Shown: positions 19,194 through 28,902, counted from the first letter of the stretch. The stretch is DNA of 64,000 nucleotides from Bacteroidales bacterium (GCA_020026275.1 JAHHQQ010000001.1:124001-188000); one strand, 5' to 3'. Notes: generated by a model not told the origin, from the letters alone. Made by a program: numbers and translations.

Positions 19194-22100
19194 ATGAACA
19201 AAAAAATATTGACTTGCCTCCTTCTTTTCCCGCTGCTGAGTGTCTCTTGTCTGAAAGAAACACTCAGCCCTATGGATCCGCCAATCTCTTCAACCCAATC
19301 AGACAATCGAATTCTGCCGGCAATGAAAGGTCTTTCCTCCGATGAAGACCCCCTTCCGCCATATGCGACCCGATCTCTCATCAATGCACAAACCTCCAGA
19401 CAGCTCCATGTCCAATTCCTTCGTATCGATGAACAAACGGGAACACAGGGGAAAGGCTTGTATACCTTCCCGACATGGGACGAAGGTTTTCTGGCAGAAG
19501 GTTCTGTCACCACCTCACCCGGCGACCAGTCTCATGGCTATATGCGGTCCGTCATACTGAATCCCATCCAGCATTATGCCAATTATATACACCCTGCACA
19601 AACTGCCATGGAAAAGGCAGATACCACCTTCTATCATTCCAGACTCATCAGCTGGTATCCAATTACCTGCCCTCTCCATAAAGAAGAAGGCATAGCTTCA
19701 TCCACCCAACTTAAACATTATCGAGAAGCGAATACCGGCTACAACAGTTATGAAAAATATCCAGACGGCAATATCCGCCTTCTTTTCAACAACCTGAATG
19801 GAGAAACAGATATCATGGTCAGTGAAGCACGAGAAGGACAACAATGGCACCAGGCTTCCACTACCCATCCGAGCAACATCCATCCAATCACCCAAGAATC
19901 CATCTACAGGCAACCTTTCGGAATGAATGAACATGCTCCGGAATACAATAACTGTTTCCGGTACAAGCACTATCTTTCTGCCGTGAAGATTTATGCTTTT
20001 TCCGAAAATTCGCCACAAAGTGCCACCATGTGGGGGAAAATCAGGAAAGTCATTGTACGGAACCAACCACACTCTTGTTCGGTCAACATTCCTTCCGTCA
20101 GTTTACCTGAGTGGAAAAATGGAACCCTCCACCAGCCTATAGAAAGAAGGACTTATGGAGAAGCGCATTTTTCAAAAAATGACCTGACTTCATTTCCTCT
20201 TGTCAAGACTCCTATTTTTGGAGACAACACTCTTGCAGATGATATGGAAACAGTACTTGATTCGCCTACACTAGATGGAACCTCTGAAAAAAATAAATTG
20301 TACCTGGGCCATGCGCTTATCGCCCCCCAGACCGACTTGTTTCTGGATATCCATACAGATTCCGGCATCTACTCTGTCAAAGTAGACTGGAAACAAGAAG
20401 AAAAAGATGCTGCCGGACACTTTCTCCAGACAACAGAAATCTTCCAGCCCGGATATCTTTACAGCATCCTTTTGGACTTTGGAGCGAACAATACTATTTC
20501 CACGTTGCTCCTAGAAAATTCAGAAGGTACGTACTATGACCTTACTACAGGGGAGACATTTGGGGACAATTCCCATCAAATATACCGCTACAAGACGGCC
20601 AACAGCTACATCGTAAATCCATCCCTGCAATATACCGATCCAAAAGGCAATAAACATTATTATGACGGATTCACTTTCCTTGCCAACACCATCGGTAATG
20701 GAGAGGAAGGCATACTGGATAATTTTCCTCAAAAAAATAGCAGAATACACCCTGTCTCTGCCGGTCTAATATGGGAATCCAAAAGAGGACTTGTAACGCA
20801 AGTCGAATTTCTCTACGATTACATCCGATTCCAAGTTAAGCCACCAACCACCGAAGGAGAAGATTTTGAAGAAGGAAACGCCGTCATCGCCGCCTATGAT
20901 GAAAATGGGAAAATACTCTGGAGCTGGCATATTTGGATAACAGACGAACCCCAAAGATATGATATCAAATCTGGAAACCAGATTATCGGCATTATGGATA
21001 GAAATCTCGGAGCGACTTCTGAATTTGCCTCCGACAAAGGAGGAGAATTGAGCACCTATGGACTATATTACCAATGGGGAAGAAAAGATCCGTCCATGCC
21101 TCCCCCAGAAGCAAACTACCGTCCACAAAGTACGGCAACGATCCCTTATTATGATTATTATGGAAATAAATTATATCATGCCGGCGTCATCGAACGAGGG
21201 AAACCAACCATCGAGGATGGCATTGCCAATCCCATGTTCCTTATTCTCCCAACTGATATTCCGCCATATTATGCATACGACTGGCTCTACCAGAGAATCA
21301 ACACACTATGGGGTTCTTCTGATTCCGATCAAAAAACTATCTACGACCCTTGTCCTTTCGGATATAGAGTACCTGGAGAGGAATTAGGTTCGCTGCTAAG
21401 CAAATACTTCCATCTTGCCACTCTGGAAGGAAATGCCTATATATATAATCTCACCGGTTCTGAGAACCAGCTTATCGACATTGCCTTTCCACTCGCCGGC
21501 TATAAAGGAGTTGACCGAGGCAACTCATCCCTGACTGCAGCCTGGAAATACGTAGGAGAAAAAGGTGACTATATGAACAAATGCATCTACCCAGAGCCTA
21601 ACAATCACCGAGGAAGAACCTATCTGTCCAAGACTGCGCCATGGACAGAAATCGGATCGGCCTCAGGCAACGACGGACATGGAAAAAATTCTTTTACTTA
21701 CAACAACAAGATTTTCACAGACTTCGCCAACAGAAGAACTGCTGCCTCCATCAGATGTGTCGCAGACATCTCCCTCAAAAAAATGGGACAAATTTTCCCA
21801 TTTATAGACGGGCCTGACATCATTCTATTAGGAGACGAAAATATAATGGATTGGGGAGCGACATCCAACGGAGGAAGATTAGACCGCATCACCTTTACAG
21901 AAAGCCGTCATGGGCATAACACTTACTCACGTACCGTCTATCCCAATAGCAGAGATTACAAAGAAAGACATCCTCTTCCCGGGAAAAATGCGAGTGCGTA
22001 CAATGAACTCGGACTCTACACTTACAAAATTATTGCAGGCAACAATATGGGGATAGAGACCAATATAACGAAGACCATTCCAGTCCTCAATATCACAGAA

Positions 22101-22895
22101 CTGTATGATGTTCGCATTGAAGGAGAAAAGCCATCCTCCAAATTCATGCCTGGCTCACCTAAATATCTTTCCTTCAAGGTCAATATGCGAGAAGCAGGCA
22201 CTGCCGGACAAGCAGCGACCTCAGTTGCCGATCTGAAACTTTTGTTCACGCATACCGAAATCTGGATTGATGGAAAATATGTTGATATTGAGTTTGACAT
22301 CCCGACCAAAACTTTCACTGCCAGTACCCCGATTTACTTGAATGGAGACATTATCATTGAATACCGGACCAAAGCAGGACGGGTTCTGAAACAGTATGTC
22401 ATGAAAATGATGGAATCTTTCCAACTTGGAAAACAAATTACCAACATCAAAAATATTGAAAATGAAAAATACTATGGGTTCGTAGCGAAAGACGAAAATC
22501 AGAAAGACTTGTTCCAGAAAAGATGGTGGCGTCTTGACAATGGGGAAAAACTGGCATTATCCGCACCAGCAGACCATGGCGGCAAACTGGATGCCAGCAA
22601 TTTATTCAAATTCCACGGAAAAAATACAGAAGCCCAAATACAGCAATATGGAACCGCCAATTCTCTTGACGAACAATTCCGTTCCAGCAAAACAGGAATG
22701 ATTATTTACTATGAACCTTACAACAATGAGCCGATGATACAATTCTACCAAAATTTATGGTGGACACATAGTGCCATCCTTTACAATGAACAAAGCCGAC
22801 AGTTTGGCATTGAAAACAATGGCGATGCGACTCCTTGGTTCATCTATGAAATCAATCCTATGATTTCCTATGCTGGACCGACAGCAATTCCATAG
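19194..22895 (+). CDS. Very large lipoprotein with one FISUMP-like module and a novel C-terminal region (candidate fimbrial adhesin)
   Basis: 1233 aa from 19194; an in-frame ATG two codons earlier (19188) is equally possible. Both are 5-11 bp after the previous stop. Lipobox SVSC (Cys19). TRS at 59-61 sits where the shorter subunits have TKA. Residues about 60-440 look like an expanded fimbrillin domain (FRYKHYLSAVKIYAF, FQPGYLYSILLDF). One module like those of the preceding gene follows: ANSYIV, GNG, ILWSWHIWITDEP, IMDRNLGATS, GLYYQWGRKDP, YDPCPFGYRVP and SIRCV. The last 380 residues (from about 860) match nothing I recognise: a possible Ig-like stretch (TYSRTVYP, YTYKIIAGNNMG) and a Trp/Tyr-rich end (RWWRLDNGEKLAL, WWTHSAILY). 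Closed by the terminator at 22926. Confidence 0.68.
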   Translation: MNKKILTCLLLFPLLSVSCLKETLSPMDPPISSTQSDNRILPAMKGLSSDEDPLPPYATRSLINAQTSRQLHVQFLRIDEQTGTQGKGLYTFPTWDEGFLAEGSVTTSPGDQSHGYMRSVILNPIQHYANYIHPAQTAMEKADTTFYHSRLISWYPITCPLHKEEGIASSTQLKHYREANTGYNSYEKYPDGNIRLLFNNLNGETDIMVSEAREGQQWHQASTTHPSNIHPITQESIYRQPFGMNEHAPEYNNCFRYKHYLSAVKIYAFSENSPQSATMWGKIRKVIVRNQPHSCSVNIPSVSLPEWKNGTLHQPIERRTYGEAHFSKNDLTSFPLVKTPIFGDNTLADDMETVLDSPTLDGTSEKNKLYLGHALIAPQTDLFLDIHTDSGIYSVKVDWKQEEKDAAGHFLQTTEIFQPGYLYSILLDFGANNTISTLLLENSEGTYYDLTTGETFGDNSHQIYRYKTANSYIVNPSLQYTDPKGNKHYYDGFTFLANTIGNGEEGILDNFPQKNSRIHPVSAGLIWESKRGLVTQVEFLYDYIRFQVKPPTTEGEDFEEGNAVIAAYDENGKILWSWHIWITDEPQRYDIKSGNQIIGIMDRNLGATSEFASDKGGELSTYGLYYQWGRKDPSMPPPEANYRPQSTATIPYYDYYGNKLYHAGVIERGKPTIEDGIANPMFLILPTDIPPYYAYDWLYQRINTLWGSSDSDQKTIYDPCPFGYRVPGEELGSLLSKYFHLATLEGNAYIYNLTGSENQLIDIAFPLAGYKGVDRGNSSLTAAWKYVGEKGDYMNKCIYPEPNNHRGRTYLSKTAPWTEIGSASGNDGHGKNSFTYNNKIFTDFANRRTAASIRCVADISLKKMGQIFPFIDGPDIILLGDENIMDWGATSNGGRLDRITFTESRHGHNTYSRTVYPNSRDYKERHPLPGKNASAYNELGLYTYKIIAGNNMGIETNITKTIPVLNITELYDVRIEGEKPSSKFMPGSPKYLSFKVNMREAGTAGQAATSVADLKLLFTHTEIWIDGKYVDIEFDIPTKTFTASTPIYLNGDIIIEYRTKAGRVLKQYVMKMMESFQLGKQITNIKNIENEKYYGFVAKDENQKDLFQKRWWRLDNGEKLALSAPADHGGKLDASNLFKFHGKNTEAQIQQYGTANSLDEQFRSSKTGMIIYYEPYNNEPMIQFYQNLWWTHSAILYNEQSRQFGIENNGDATPWFIYEINPMISYAGPTAIP

Positions 22896-22925
22896 CATCC
22901 ACAGGACTGCCGACAGTCATTTACT

Positions 22926-22960
22926 GCCATTCCAGCCAGAATGACCGGAATGGCTTTTTC
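22926..22960 (+). terminator. Terminator of the fimbrial operon
   Basis: GCCATTCC, a 13-nt loop, GGAATGGC and TTTTTC: a rho-independent terminator 31 bp after the stop of the last fimbrial gene. Confidence 0.9.
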
Positions 22961-22996
22961 TATATAGGATATAGGTATAATTCATCTGAAAGAACT

Positions 22997-23004
22997 TATA
23001 TTTG
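22997..23004 (+). promoter_or_regulatory. -7 box for rsgA
   Basis: TATATTTG, followed by CAGATA exactly as at the gpmI promoter (33104). No good -33 box. It lies 45 bp before the rsgA start and just after the fimbrial terminator. Confidence 0.6.
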
Positions 23005-23048
23005 CAGATATATGTAATTACCGGGAAATACCGGACAGATCAAAAAAT

Positions 23049-24020
23049 ATGCTGGTAAAAGGCACTGCTACAGTCATCAAGAATGCAGGAAGCAATTTCC
23101 TGCTGTCAGAGCTTCCGGAATGGAGGCCCTTCCCTGCTGTATTGAAAGGGAAAATCCGATTGAAGGAATCTGACTCCACCAATCCCATTGCCGTTGGCGA
23201 CCGGGTGAATTATGAAATCGACGTGCCGGAAGGGACGGAGGACTACAAAAGTCTGATTACGGAAAACCAGCCGGCCACCATTTCTGAAATCTTGGACCGC
23301 AAGAATTACCTTATCCGAAAATCCACCAACCTTTCCAGACAATCCCATGTGATTGCCGCCAATCTGGATATGGTGTACATTGTCGTCTCTCTCTATTTTC
23401 CAGAGATCAAACTGCCTTTTCTGGATCGCATTCTGGTAACCTGTGAAGTGTATGGCGTCCCTGTAACCATCGTGATGAACAAGGTGGATCTTTACAGAGA
23501 ACATGCCACAGAATATATCCAATATTTCCATGACATCTATGAAAATGCAGGCTATCGGGTAGTCGAAACTTCAGTGAAGACAGGAGAAGGCATCGATTTA
23601 CTGAGGGAAGACTGCAAAGGAAAGGTATGTCTGTTCTCCGGTGAATCAGGCGTGGGAAAATCTTCACTCATCAAAGCGTTGGATCCGGCATTGGATCCGA
23701 AAATCGGAAAGATTTCCATCGCCCATCTCCAAGGGAAGCACACAACCTCCCTATACGAGATGTACAATCTGACAAATGGCGGATGGATTATTGATTCTCC
23801 AGGAATCCGAGGCTTCGGATTAGTCTCACTGGAAAAAGCAGAAATTGCACTTTACTTTCCAGAAATGCTGAAGCTGGCCCAAGATTGTCGCTTCACTCCT
23901 TGTACACATACACATGAACCAGGATGTGCCGTGAAAACGGCCGTAGAAGAAGGACAGATCAGTACGGAACGCTACAATTCTTACCTCGGCATGCTGGAAG
24001 AGGACACAAAATTCAGATAG
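23049..24020 (+). CDS. rsgA: RsgA, ribosome small-subunit-dependent GTPase A
   Basis: 323 aa circularly permuted GTPase that helps mature the 30S subunit. The permuted order is visible: G4 NKVD at about 143-146, then the P-loop GESGVGKSS near 198, then G3 DSPG with IRGF. An N-terminal OB-fold precedes the GTPase, and the C-terminal zinc knuckle C-R-F-T-P-C-THTHEPGC sits near 280-292. All motifs are complete and the length is normal. Single transcription start predicted at the TATATTTG box; the MATE gene follows on the same strand 52 bp later. Confidence 0.96.
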   Translation: MLVKGTATVIKNAGSNFLLSELPEWRPFPAVLKGKIRLKESDSTNPIAVGDRVNYEIDVPEGTEDYKSLITENQPATISEILDRKNYLIRKSTNLSRQSHVIAANLDMVYIVVSLYFPEIKLPFLDRILVTCEVYGVPVTIVMNKVDLYREHATEYIQYFHDIYENAGYRVVETSVKTGEGIDLLREDCKGKVCLFSGESGVGKSSLIKALDPALDPKIGKISIAHLQGKHTTSLYEMYNLTNGGWIIDSPGIRGFGLVSLEKAEIALYFPEMLKLAQDCRFTPCTHTHEPGCAVKTAVEEGQISTERYNSYLGMLEEDTKFR

Positions 24021-24072
24021 TTTCTAAAGGTGCTGTTTTCGCTTCCGTACCTATTGTTTGTTCAAATGGAAA

Positions 24073-25464
24073 ATGAAAGGATTGAATAAAGACATATTGA
24101 AACTGGCCTTACCCAGCATCCTGGCCAATATTACAATCCCAATTCTGGGAATGGTAGACATCGCCATTGCAGGACATTTAGACGTGAAAAATGGTGAGTC
24201 AGCCATTTTGATTGGAGGCATTACCATCGGCAGCATGATTTTCGACCTTATTTACTTTTCTGTCGGATTTCTCAGAGCTGGAACAGGAGGATTGACGGCG
24301 CAAGCCTATGGCAGGAACGATTTCCAGGCGGCAGCAGATACCTTTTCCCGCTCAATTTGCATCGCCCTTGCCTCTTCCTTTTTCTTGTTAGCCATCCAAT
24401 GGATTGTAGTGCAACTGGTATTTCTGTTTGTAGAATGTACTCCAGCGACCCAAGAACTGGCCTCAACCTACTTCTATATCCGAATCTGGGCAGCTCCAGC
24501 CGCAATCAGTCTGATGGCATTCAAAGGTTGGTTCATCGGCATGCAGGATACGGTCAGTTCCATGATGAGCGATTTGACCGTAGTGTTCACCAATATGATT
24601 GCCAGCGCCCTGCTCGCTTTCGGAATCGGTTCTTGGGATGGTATTGGTTTCAAAGGCATTCCTGCAGGAACAGTGATCGCCCAATATACTGGACTGGCCC
24701 TTGCCATTACTGTCCTTTGGAAAAAATACCGTCCGATGGTATTCCATCACTACACAATCAGAAAAGCATTGAATGTCTACTACAGTCCAGGTACCCGTGT
24801 ATTCTTCCAGACCAATGGGGATTTGTTCATCCGAAGTGCATGTTTTGCTGGAATTTATATGGGATTCACAACCTTGTCTGCAAAATATGGAGACATGGCC
24901 TTGGCATCCAGCGCCATCATCATGAAACTGATGTTGTTCTTCTCCTACTTCACAGATGGATTTGCCTATGCAGGTGAAGCCCTCACTGGAAAATTCTTTG
25001 GAGCGGGTCTTCCGGCAATGGTCCGGCAGACCATCCGGAAAACCTTCATCTGGAGCATGTCAATTGCTTTGCTTTTCGTTATCATCAACGGAGTATTTGC
25101 CATTCCTCTCTTCAAAATGATGACTTCAGATCTGGCAATCGTGGAATTTTCCAAACATTTCATCATCTGGATGCTGCTCGTCCCTATTTTCGGCTGTCCC
25201 GCTTTCGTATGGGACGGCATTTATATAGGAGCCACCTGCACACATGAAATGAGAAACTCCTCCATCTGGTCTGTCGTCGGCTTCTATCTGATCTGGTTCG
25301 GCATCGGCTCTATATATGGAGTAGTACAGGAAACCGGAACGATCCACGAATTAGAAGCATTGCACATATTGCTGCTCTCCTACACGATGCATCTGATTGT
25401 CCGTACAATATATCAGAGTATCATTTACTCTAAAAAGAAAGGGACATTTGCCTTTTTGAAATAG
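24073..25464 (+). CDS. MATE family multidrug/Na+ antiporter
   Basis: 463 aa inner-membrane protein with about 12 hydrophobic segments in two halves. The start at ATG 24073 is preferred; an upstream TTG in frame would add WK-type residues without support. The first helix has PSILANITIPILGMVDIAIAGHL, typical of the MATE family, with the GTGGLTAQAYG loop after helix 2 and the matching GEALTGKFFGAG loop in the second half. MATE transporters export cationic drugs or metabolites using Na+ or H+ gradients; substrate cannot be inferred. It may be co-transcribed with rsgA. Confidence 0.92.
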   Translation: MKGLNKDILKLALPSILANITIPILGMVDIAIAGHLDVKNGESAILIGGITIGSMIFDLIYFSVGFLRAGTGGLTAQAYGRNDFQAAADTFSRSICIALASSFFLLAIQWIVVQLVFLFVECTPATQELASTYFYIRIWAAPAAISLMAFKGWFIGMQDTVSSMMSDLTVVFTNMIASALLAFGIGSWDGIGFKGIPAGTVIAQYTGLALAITVLWKKYRPMVFHHYTIRKALNVYYSPGTRVFFQTNGDLFIRSACFAGIYMGFTTLSAKYGDMALASSAIIMKLMLFFSYFTDGFAYAGEALTGKFFGAGLPAMVRQTIRKTFIWSMSIALLFVIINGVFAIPLFKMMTSDLAIVEFSKHFIIWMLLVPIFGCPAFVWDGIYIGATCTHEMRNSSIWSVVGFYLIWFGIGSIYGVVQETGTIHELEALHILLLSYTMHLIVRTIYQSIIYSKKKGTFAFLK

Positions 25465-25470
25465 GCATGA

Positions 25471-25500
25471 TTGCCTTTTTCTCAAAAATATGTACCTTTG
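25471..25500 (+). promoter_or_regulatory. Promoter of the MFS transporter gene
   Basis: TTG at 25471-25473, a 19-bp spacer and TACCTTTG at 25493-25500, then CAAA. A complete match to the Bacteroidetes promoter consensus, about 60 bp upstream of the start codon. Confidence 0.75.
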
Positions 25501-25559
25501 CAAACCCATTGTGGGACCGGCATCATGGTATCCCCCAAAAGATATATTAAATTGAAGAT

Positions 25560-26945
25560 ATGAGGCTTCCTAAGAGATTTTTCAAGATTTCAGACCCTTC
25601 GACAGAAAAAGTACCTCTGGAAAAGACACATTCCACCTATATCCGTCTCCGAAACAGCACCTTCTGGGGGGTCACTGCCGCCTATAGCCTATATTACATT
25701 TGCCGGATGACTCTGAGTGTGGTCAAGCAGCCGATCATTGATGACGGTATCCTGACTGCCGGACAGCTGGGATTGATCGGTTCCGCCTTTTCCTTCATCT
25801 ATGCTTTGGGCAAATTCACCAATGGTTTCATCGCTGATTACTGCAATATCCGCCGGTTCATGGCAACCGGTCTGCTGGTATCTGCCCTGATCAATCTGAT
25901 TATGGGTGCATTCGGACTACTTTATGGATGGGTGCAGATTTCATCCCTCCTCCTATTTCTCGTATTTGCCTTCGTATGGGGTGCAAATGGCTGGGTCCAA
26001 TCCATGGGAGCTCCACCAGGTGTCATCAGCCTGTCCAGATGGTTTCCTCTGAATAAAAGAGGGACTTTCTATAGTATCTTCAGCGCCACCCCTTATCTCG
26101 GAAAATTCATTTCCATGGTACTCATCGGACATATCGTAGTTCTGTGGGGTTGGGAGTATGGTTTCATCGTATCCGCAGCAGGCGGTCTGATCGGTACAGC
26201 CATCATCCTGTTCTTCGTTTCGGATACTCCCGAGAGCAGAGGTCTCCCATCTGTCCAAGAACTGGCAGGCGAAGAACCGATAAAGACCGATAAAGAGAAA
26301 ATCAGCATACTTCACAAGGCAGTCATCAAACATCCGGGAATCTGGATTATCGCCATTTCCAGCGCTTTCATCTACATTACCCAATATGGTCTTTCAAACT
26401 GGGGAATCCTGTTCCTCCAGAAAGCCAAACATTTCAGCCTGACTGAAGCGGCCTGGGTCATCGGATTCGCCGAGGCTTTCGGAATTGCCGGAACGGTCTG
26501 CGCCGGCTGGCTGTCTGACAAACTGTTCAGAGGAAATCGAATCAAACCAATCATCATTTCCGGAATCATCTGTACCATAACACTTATAACATTCTTGTTT
26601 ACAAAGGGAGGAGCTTTCCTTAACATTGTTTATATCGGTGTTTTCAGTTTGTCGATTGGTGTCCTGTACTGCATAGTGGCCGGTCTGATGGCACTGGACA
26701 TTGTCCCTCGAAAAGCGACAGGTGCGGCACTGGGAGTAGTCGGAATTTCCAGTTACATTGCGGTCGGAATCCAGGACATTGTGAGCGGATACCTGATTCA
26801 AGGAGGTCAAAGCACGGGTCTGTCAGAAAATGCCGACTATAATTTCATGCCGGTAGCCATCTTCTGGATTGTATGTGGCCTCATTGCCTTCCTTCTTCCT
26901 GCATGCTGCTTGGAAAAATTACAGAAACCGCTTAAAATCAATTAG
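25560..26945 (+). CDS. MFS transporter, organophosphate:phosphate antiporter (GlpT/UhpT) type
   Basis: 461 aa with 12 predicted transmembrane helices. The first helix pair (SLYYICRMTLSVVKQPIIDDG) and the loop KFTNGFIADYCNIRRFM match the GlpT/UhpC/PgtP branch, with its ALGKF-(x)-NG-(x)-ADxxNxR pattern; WGANGWVQSMGAPPGV is also typical of this branch. Members exchange glycerol-3-phosphate or sugar phosphates for inorganic phosphate across the inner membrane. The exact solute is not determined. It stands alone between its own promoter and a shared terminator, with no adjacent catabolic gene. Confidence 0.88.
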   Translation: MRLPKRFFKISDPSTEKVPLEKTHSTYIRLRNSTFWGVTAAYSLYYICRMTLSVVKQPIIDDGILTAGQLGLIGSAFSFIYALGKFTNGFIADYCNIRRFMATGLLVSALINLIMGAFGLLYGWVQISSLLLFLVFAFVWGANGWVQSMGAPPGVISLSRWFPLNKRGTFYSIFSATPYLGKFISMVLIGHIVVLWGWEYGFIVSAAGGLIGTAIILFFVSDTPESRGLPSVQELAGEEPIKTDKEKISILHKAVIKHPGIWIIAISSAFIYITQYGLSNWGILFLQKAKHFSLTEAAWVIGFAEAFGIAGTVCAGWLSDKLFRGNRIKPIIISGIICTITLITFLFTKGGAFLNIVYIGVFSLSIGVLYCIVAGLMALDIVPRKATGAALGVVGISSYIAVGIQDIVSGYLIQGGQSTGLSENADYNFMPVAIFWIVCGLIAFLLPACCLEKLQKPLKIN

Positions 26946-27021
26946 TCATATAACATTTAAACAAGAATGTTTTGAAGCATTCATCTCCTATTTTCAAGGA
27001 TTTTGGTCCTTCAGGAAAAGA

Positions 27022-27049
27022 AAAAGCAGAGGTCCGTACCTCTGCTTTT
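27022..27049. terminator. Bidirectional terminator between the MFS and S41 genes
   Basis: AAAAGCAGAGGT, loop CCGT, ACCTCTGCTTTT: a 12-bp perfect stem with A and T ends, so it terminates the convergent genes in both directions. Confidence 0.88.
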
Positions 27050-27072
27050 CGATTGACTGTCTCGGCAGGCTT

Positions 27073-28770
27073 TTATTTCTTCTCAGGCAGTTTGGAGAAG
27101 TCGGCCAGCGGCGTTTCCAATGCCTTCTTCAGCTGGATGTCGTACTGAAGGGCATGTTTCTCTGCCTGTGGACGAAAATAATATCTTGCCACCACTTCTC
27201 TCTCCAACAAAGGAAGAATCTCTGTCTTGTGAATACGGATAGATTCTTCCTTGTCCATATTGAGCACCTTATCCAACGCATCGAGCTGTTCTGCCACCTT
27301 GTCCTGTATCTTGTCTTGCTTGAGACTTTCTACCAGTTTGTCATACAATGCTTTGGACTCTGAACGGTAATCGAATTTCTTGCCCATCGCCACTTTGACG
27401 AAGAGGTCAAAATCTTCATCGTCCAGATGGAACTTGTCCGGATCTCCGATCTGGTCGTGGAGTTTGACATATTCCATGATGAAATCTTCCATGATTCCAT
27501 TATAGAAGAGGACCAGCAACATCCGGCTGGCCGGTTCCGCTTTGATCTCCACATCAGGAGTGATGCCGCCGCCATCACGGACAGCACGTCCGCCGACGGT
27601 ACGGAATTCGTGGGTCAAAGAATCCGGAATGGCCTTCACACTACCGTCCTCTCCCCTTTTCGCATAATCCAATGCCTGGACACAACGTCCGGAAGGAGTA
27701 TAATATTTGGCGACAGTCACTTTGAGCTGGCCGCCATAAGGAAGCGGACGGATTCCTTGAACCAGACCTTTGCCATAACTGCGTGTTCCCATAATCGTGG
27801 CACGGTCCATGTCCTGAAGGGCTCCTGATACAATCTCTGAAGAAGAGGCAGAACCGCCATCCACCATAACCAGGATAGGGATTTCAGTATCTACCGGCTC
27901 TTGCGTTGTATAGAGTTTCACCTCCTCCTTGATGGATTTTCCCTTCTGGCTGACGACCAGAGAGCCCTTCGGCACAAAGAGGGAAACAATGCTCACAGCT
28001 TCATTGATCAGACCGCCGCCATTGCCTCTCAAGTCTAATACCAGTTTGGTCATGCCCTGTTTCTTGAGGTCAAGAAATGCATCTTTGACGGCCTGGGATA
28101 CGTTGGTAGTGAATCCCGTCTGCGAAATGTAGCCGGTGGTATCATTGAGCATTCCATAATAGGAGACATCAGAAAGATGGATATATTCACGGGTCAGCAC
28201 CACATCCTTGATTTCTCCGGTCCGTACTTTGCGGACCTTCATCTTCAGTCCGGTGCCCGGATTACCCTTCATTTTGTCGGTACATTGCTGGGCGGTCAGA
28301 CCGTTCGTGACGGTTCCTTCTATCTCGAGCACCTCATCGCCGCATACAAGACCGGCACGGGCGGCAGGTGTGCCGACATAAGGCTCATTGATGAGCAGAT
28401 TGCCTTCCTTCTTGGGTTTGTACACCAATGCGCCAATTCCTCCATAAGACTTGTTGAGCATCATCTGCAGATCGTCACGGTCTTCTTCCGGAATATACAT
28501 GGTATAAGGATCCAGGTTTTCAAGCATGGCATTGATGCCGACCATCTGCATACGTGACAGTGGCAAGGAATCCACATACGAAGCGTTCAGTTCCTTGAGG
28601 ATGGCATTGTTGATCTGCACCCACTGTCCCATCTGGAAACTTCTGGATTTGTGTGGCGCCTTCACTTCAGAAGACTTCTGTTTCTGGAGGTCTTTGTTCT
28701 GACCGTAAGAAATGGTTCCTGCCATCATCATCACGGACAGGAGGACCATCATTCTTCTCATTTTCATCAT
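27073..28770 (-). CDS. S41 family C-terminal processing peptidase (CtpA/Prc type)
   Basis: 565 aa from ATG 28770; the adjacent ATG at 28767 is equally possible. A signal peptide (MMKMRRMMVLLS to GTISYG) sends it to the periplasm. A PDZ domain spans about 95-190 (GGIGALV, INEPYVGTPAARAGL, GDEVLEIEG). The catalytic domain has the S41 signature SASSSEIVSGALQD with the nucleophilic serine and SYGKG with the general-base lysine. Members trim C termini of exported proteins. The C-terminal 150 residues are helical and acidic, as in other Bacteroidales homologues. It is divergent from rdgB. Confidence 0.93.
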   Translation of the reverse strand: MMKMRRMMVLLSVMMMAGTISYGQNKDLQKQKSSEVKAPHKSRSFQMGQWVQINNAILKELNASYVDSLPLSRMQMVGINAMLENLDPYTMYIPEEDRDDLQMMLNKSYGGIGALVYKPKKEGNLLINEPYVGTPAARAGLVCGDEVLEIEGTVTNGLTAQQCTDKMKGNPGTGLKMKVRKVRTGEIKDVVLTREYIHLSDVSYYGMLNDTTGYISQTGFTTNVSQAVKDAFLDLKKQGMTKLVLDLRGNGGGLINEAVSIVSLFVPKGSLVVSQKGKSIKEEVKLYTTQEPVDTEIPILVMVDGGSASSSEIVSGALQDMDRATIMGTRSYGKGLVQGIRPLPYGGQLKVTVAKYYTPSGRCVQALDYAKRGEDGSVKAIPDSLTHEFRTVGGRAVRDGGGITPDVEIKAEPASRMLLVLFYNGIMEDFIMEYVKLHDQIGDPDKFHLDDEDFDLFVKVAMGKKFDYRSESKALYDKLVESLKQDKIQDKVAEQLDALDKVLNMDKEESIRIHKTEILPLLEREVVARYYFRPQAEKHALQYDIQLKKALETPLADFSKLPEKK

Positions 28771-28776
28771 ATCGTA

Positions 28777-28784
28777 CAAAATTA
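28777..28784 (-). promoter_or_regulatory. -7-like box immediately upstream of the S41 peptidase gene
   Basis: Minus-strand TAATTTTG fits TAnnTTTG, only 6 bp from the first ATG. If used, transcription would start at or very near the start codon, giving a leaderless or nearly leaderless message. No -33 box is visible. Confidence 0.3.
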
Positions 28785-28902
28785 GTCACAATCCAAGAAA
28801 GATCATGACAGGATTCATTATCGTTTTAATGATTGCATATCGGCAATAGTTGTGCCTAGAAGCACAAATTTAAGAAAATTATATTTTTTATGTAGTTTTT
28901 CA

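Noticed and set aside
25463..25480. AGGCA-TGAT-TGCCT followed by TTTT as terminator of the MATE gene.
   Set aside because: A 5-bp stem is weak and it overlaps the -33 box of the next promoter; kept out of the feature list.
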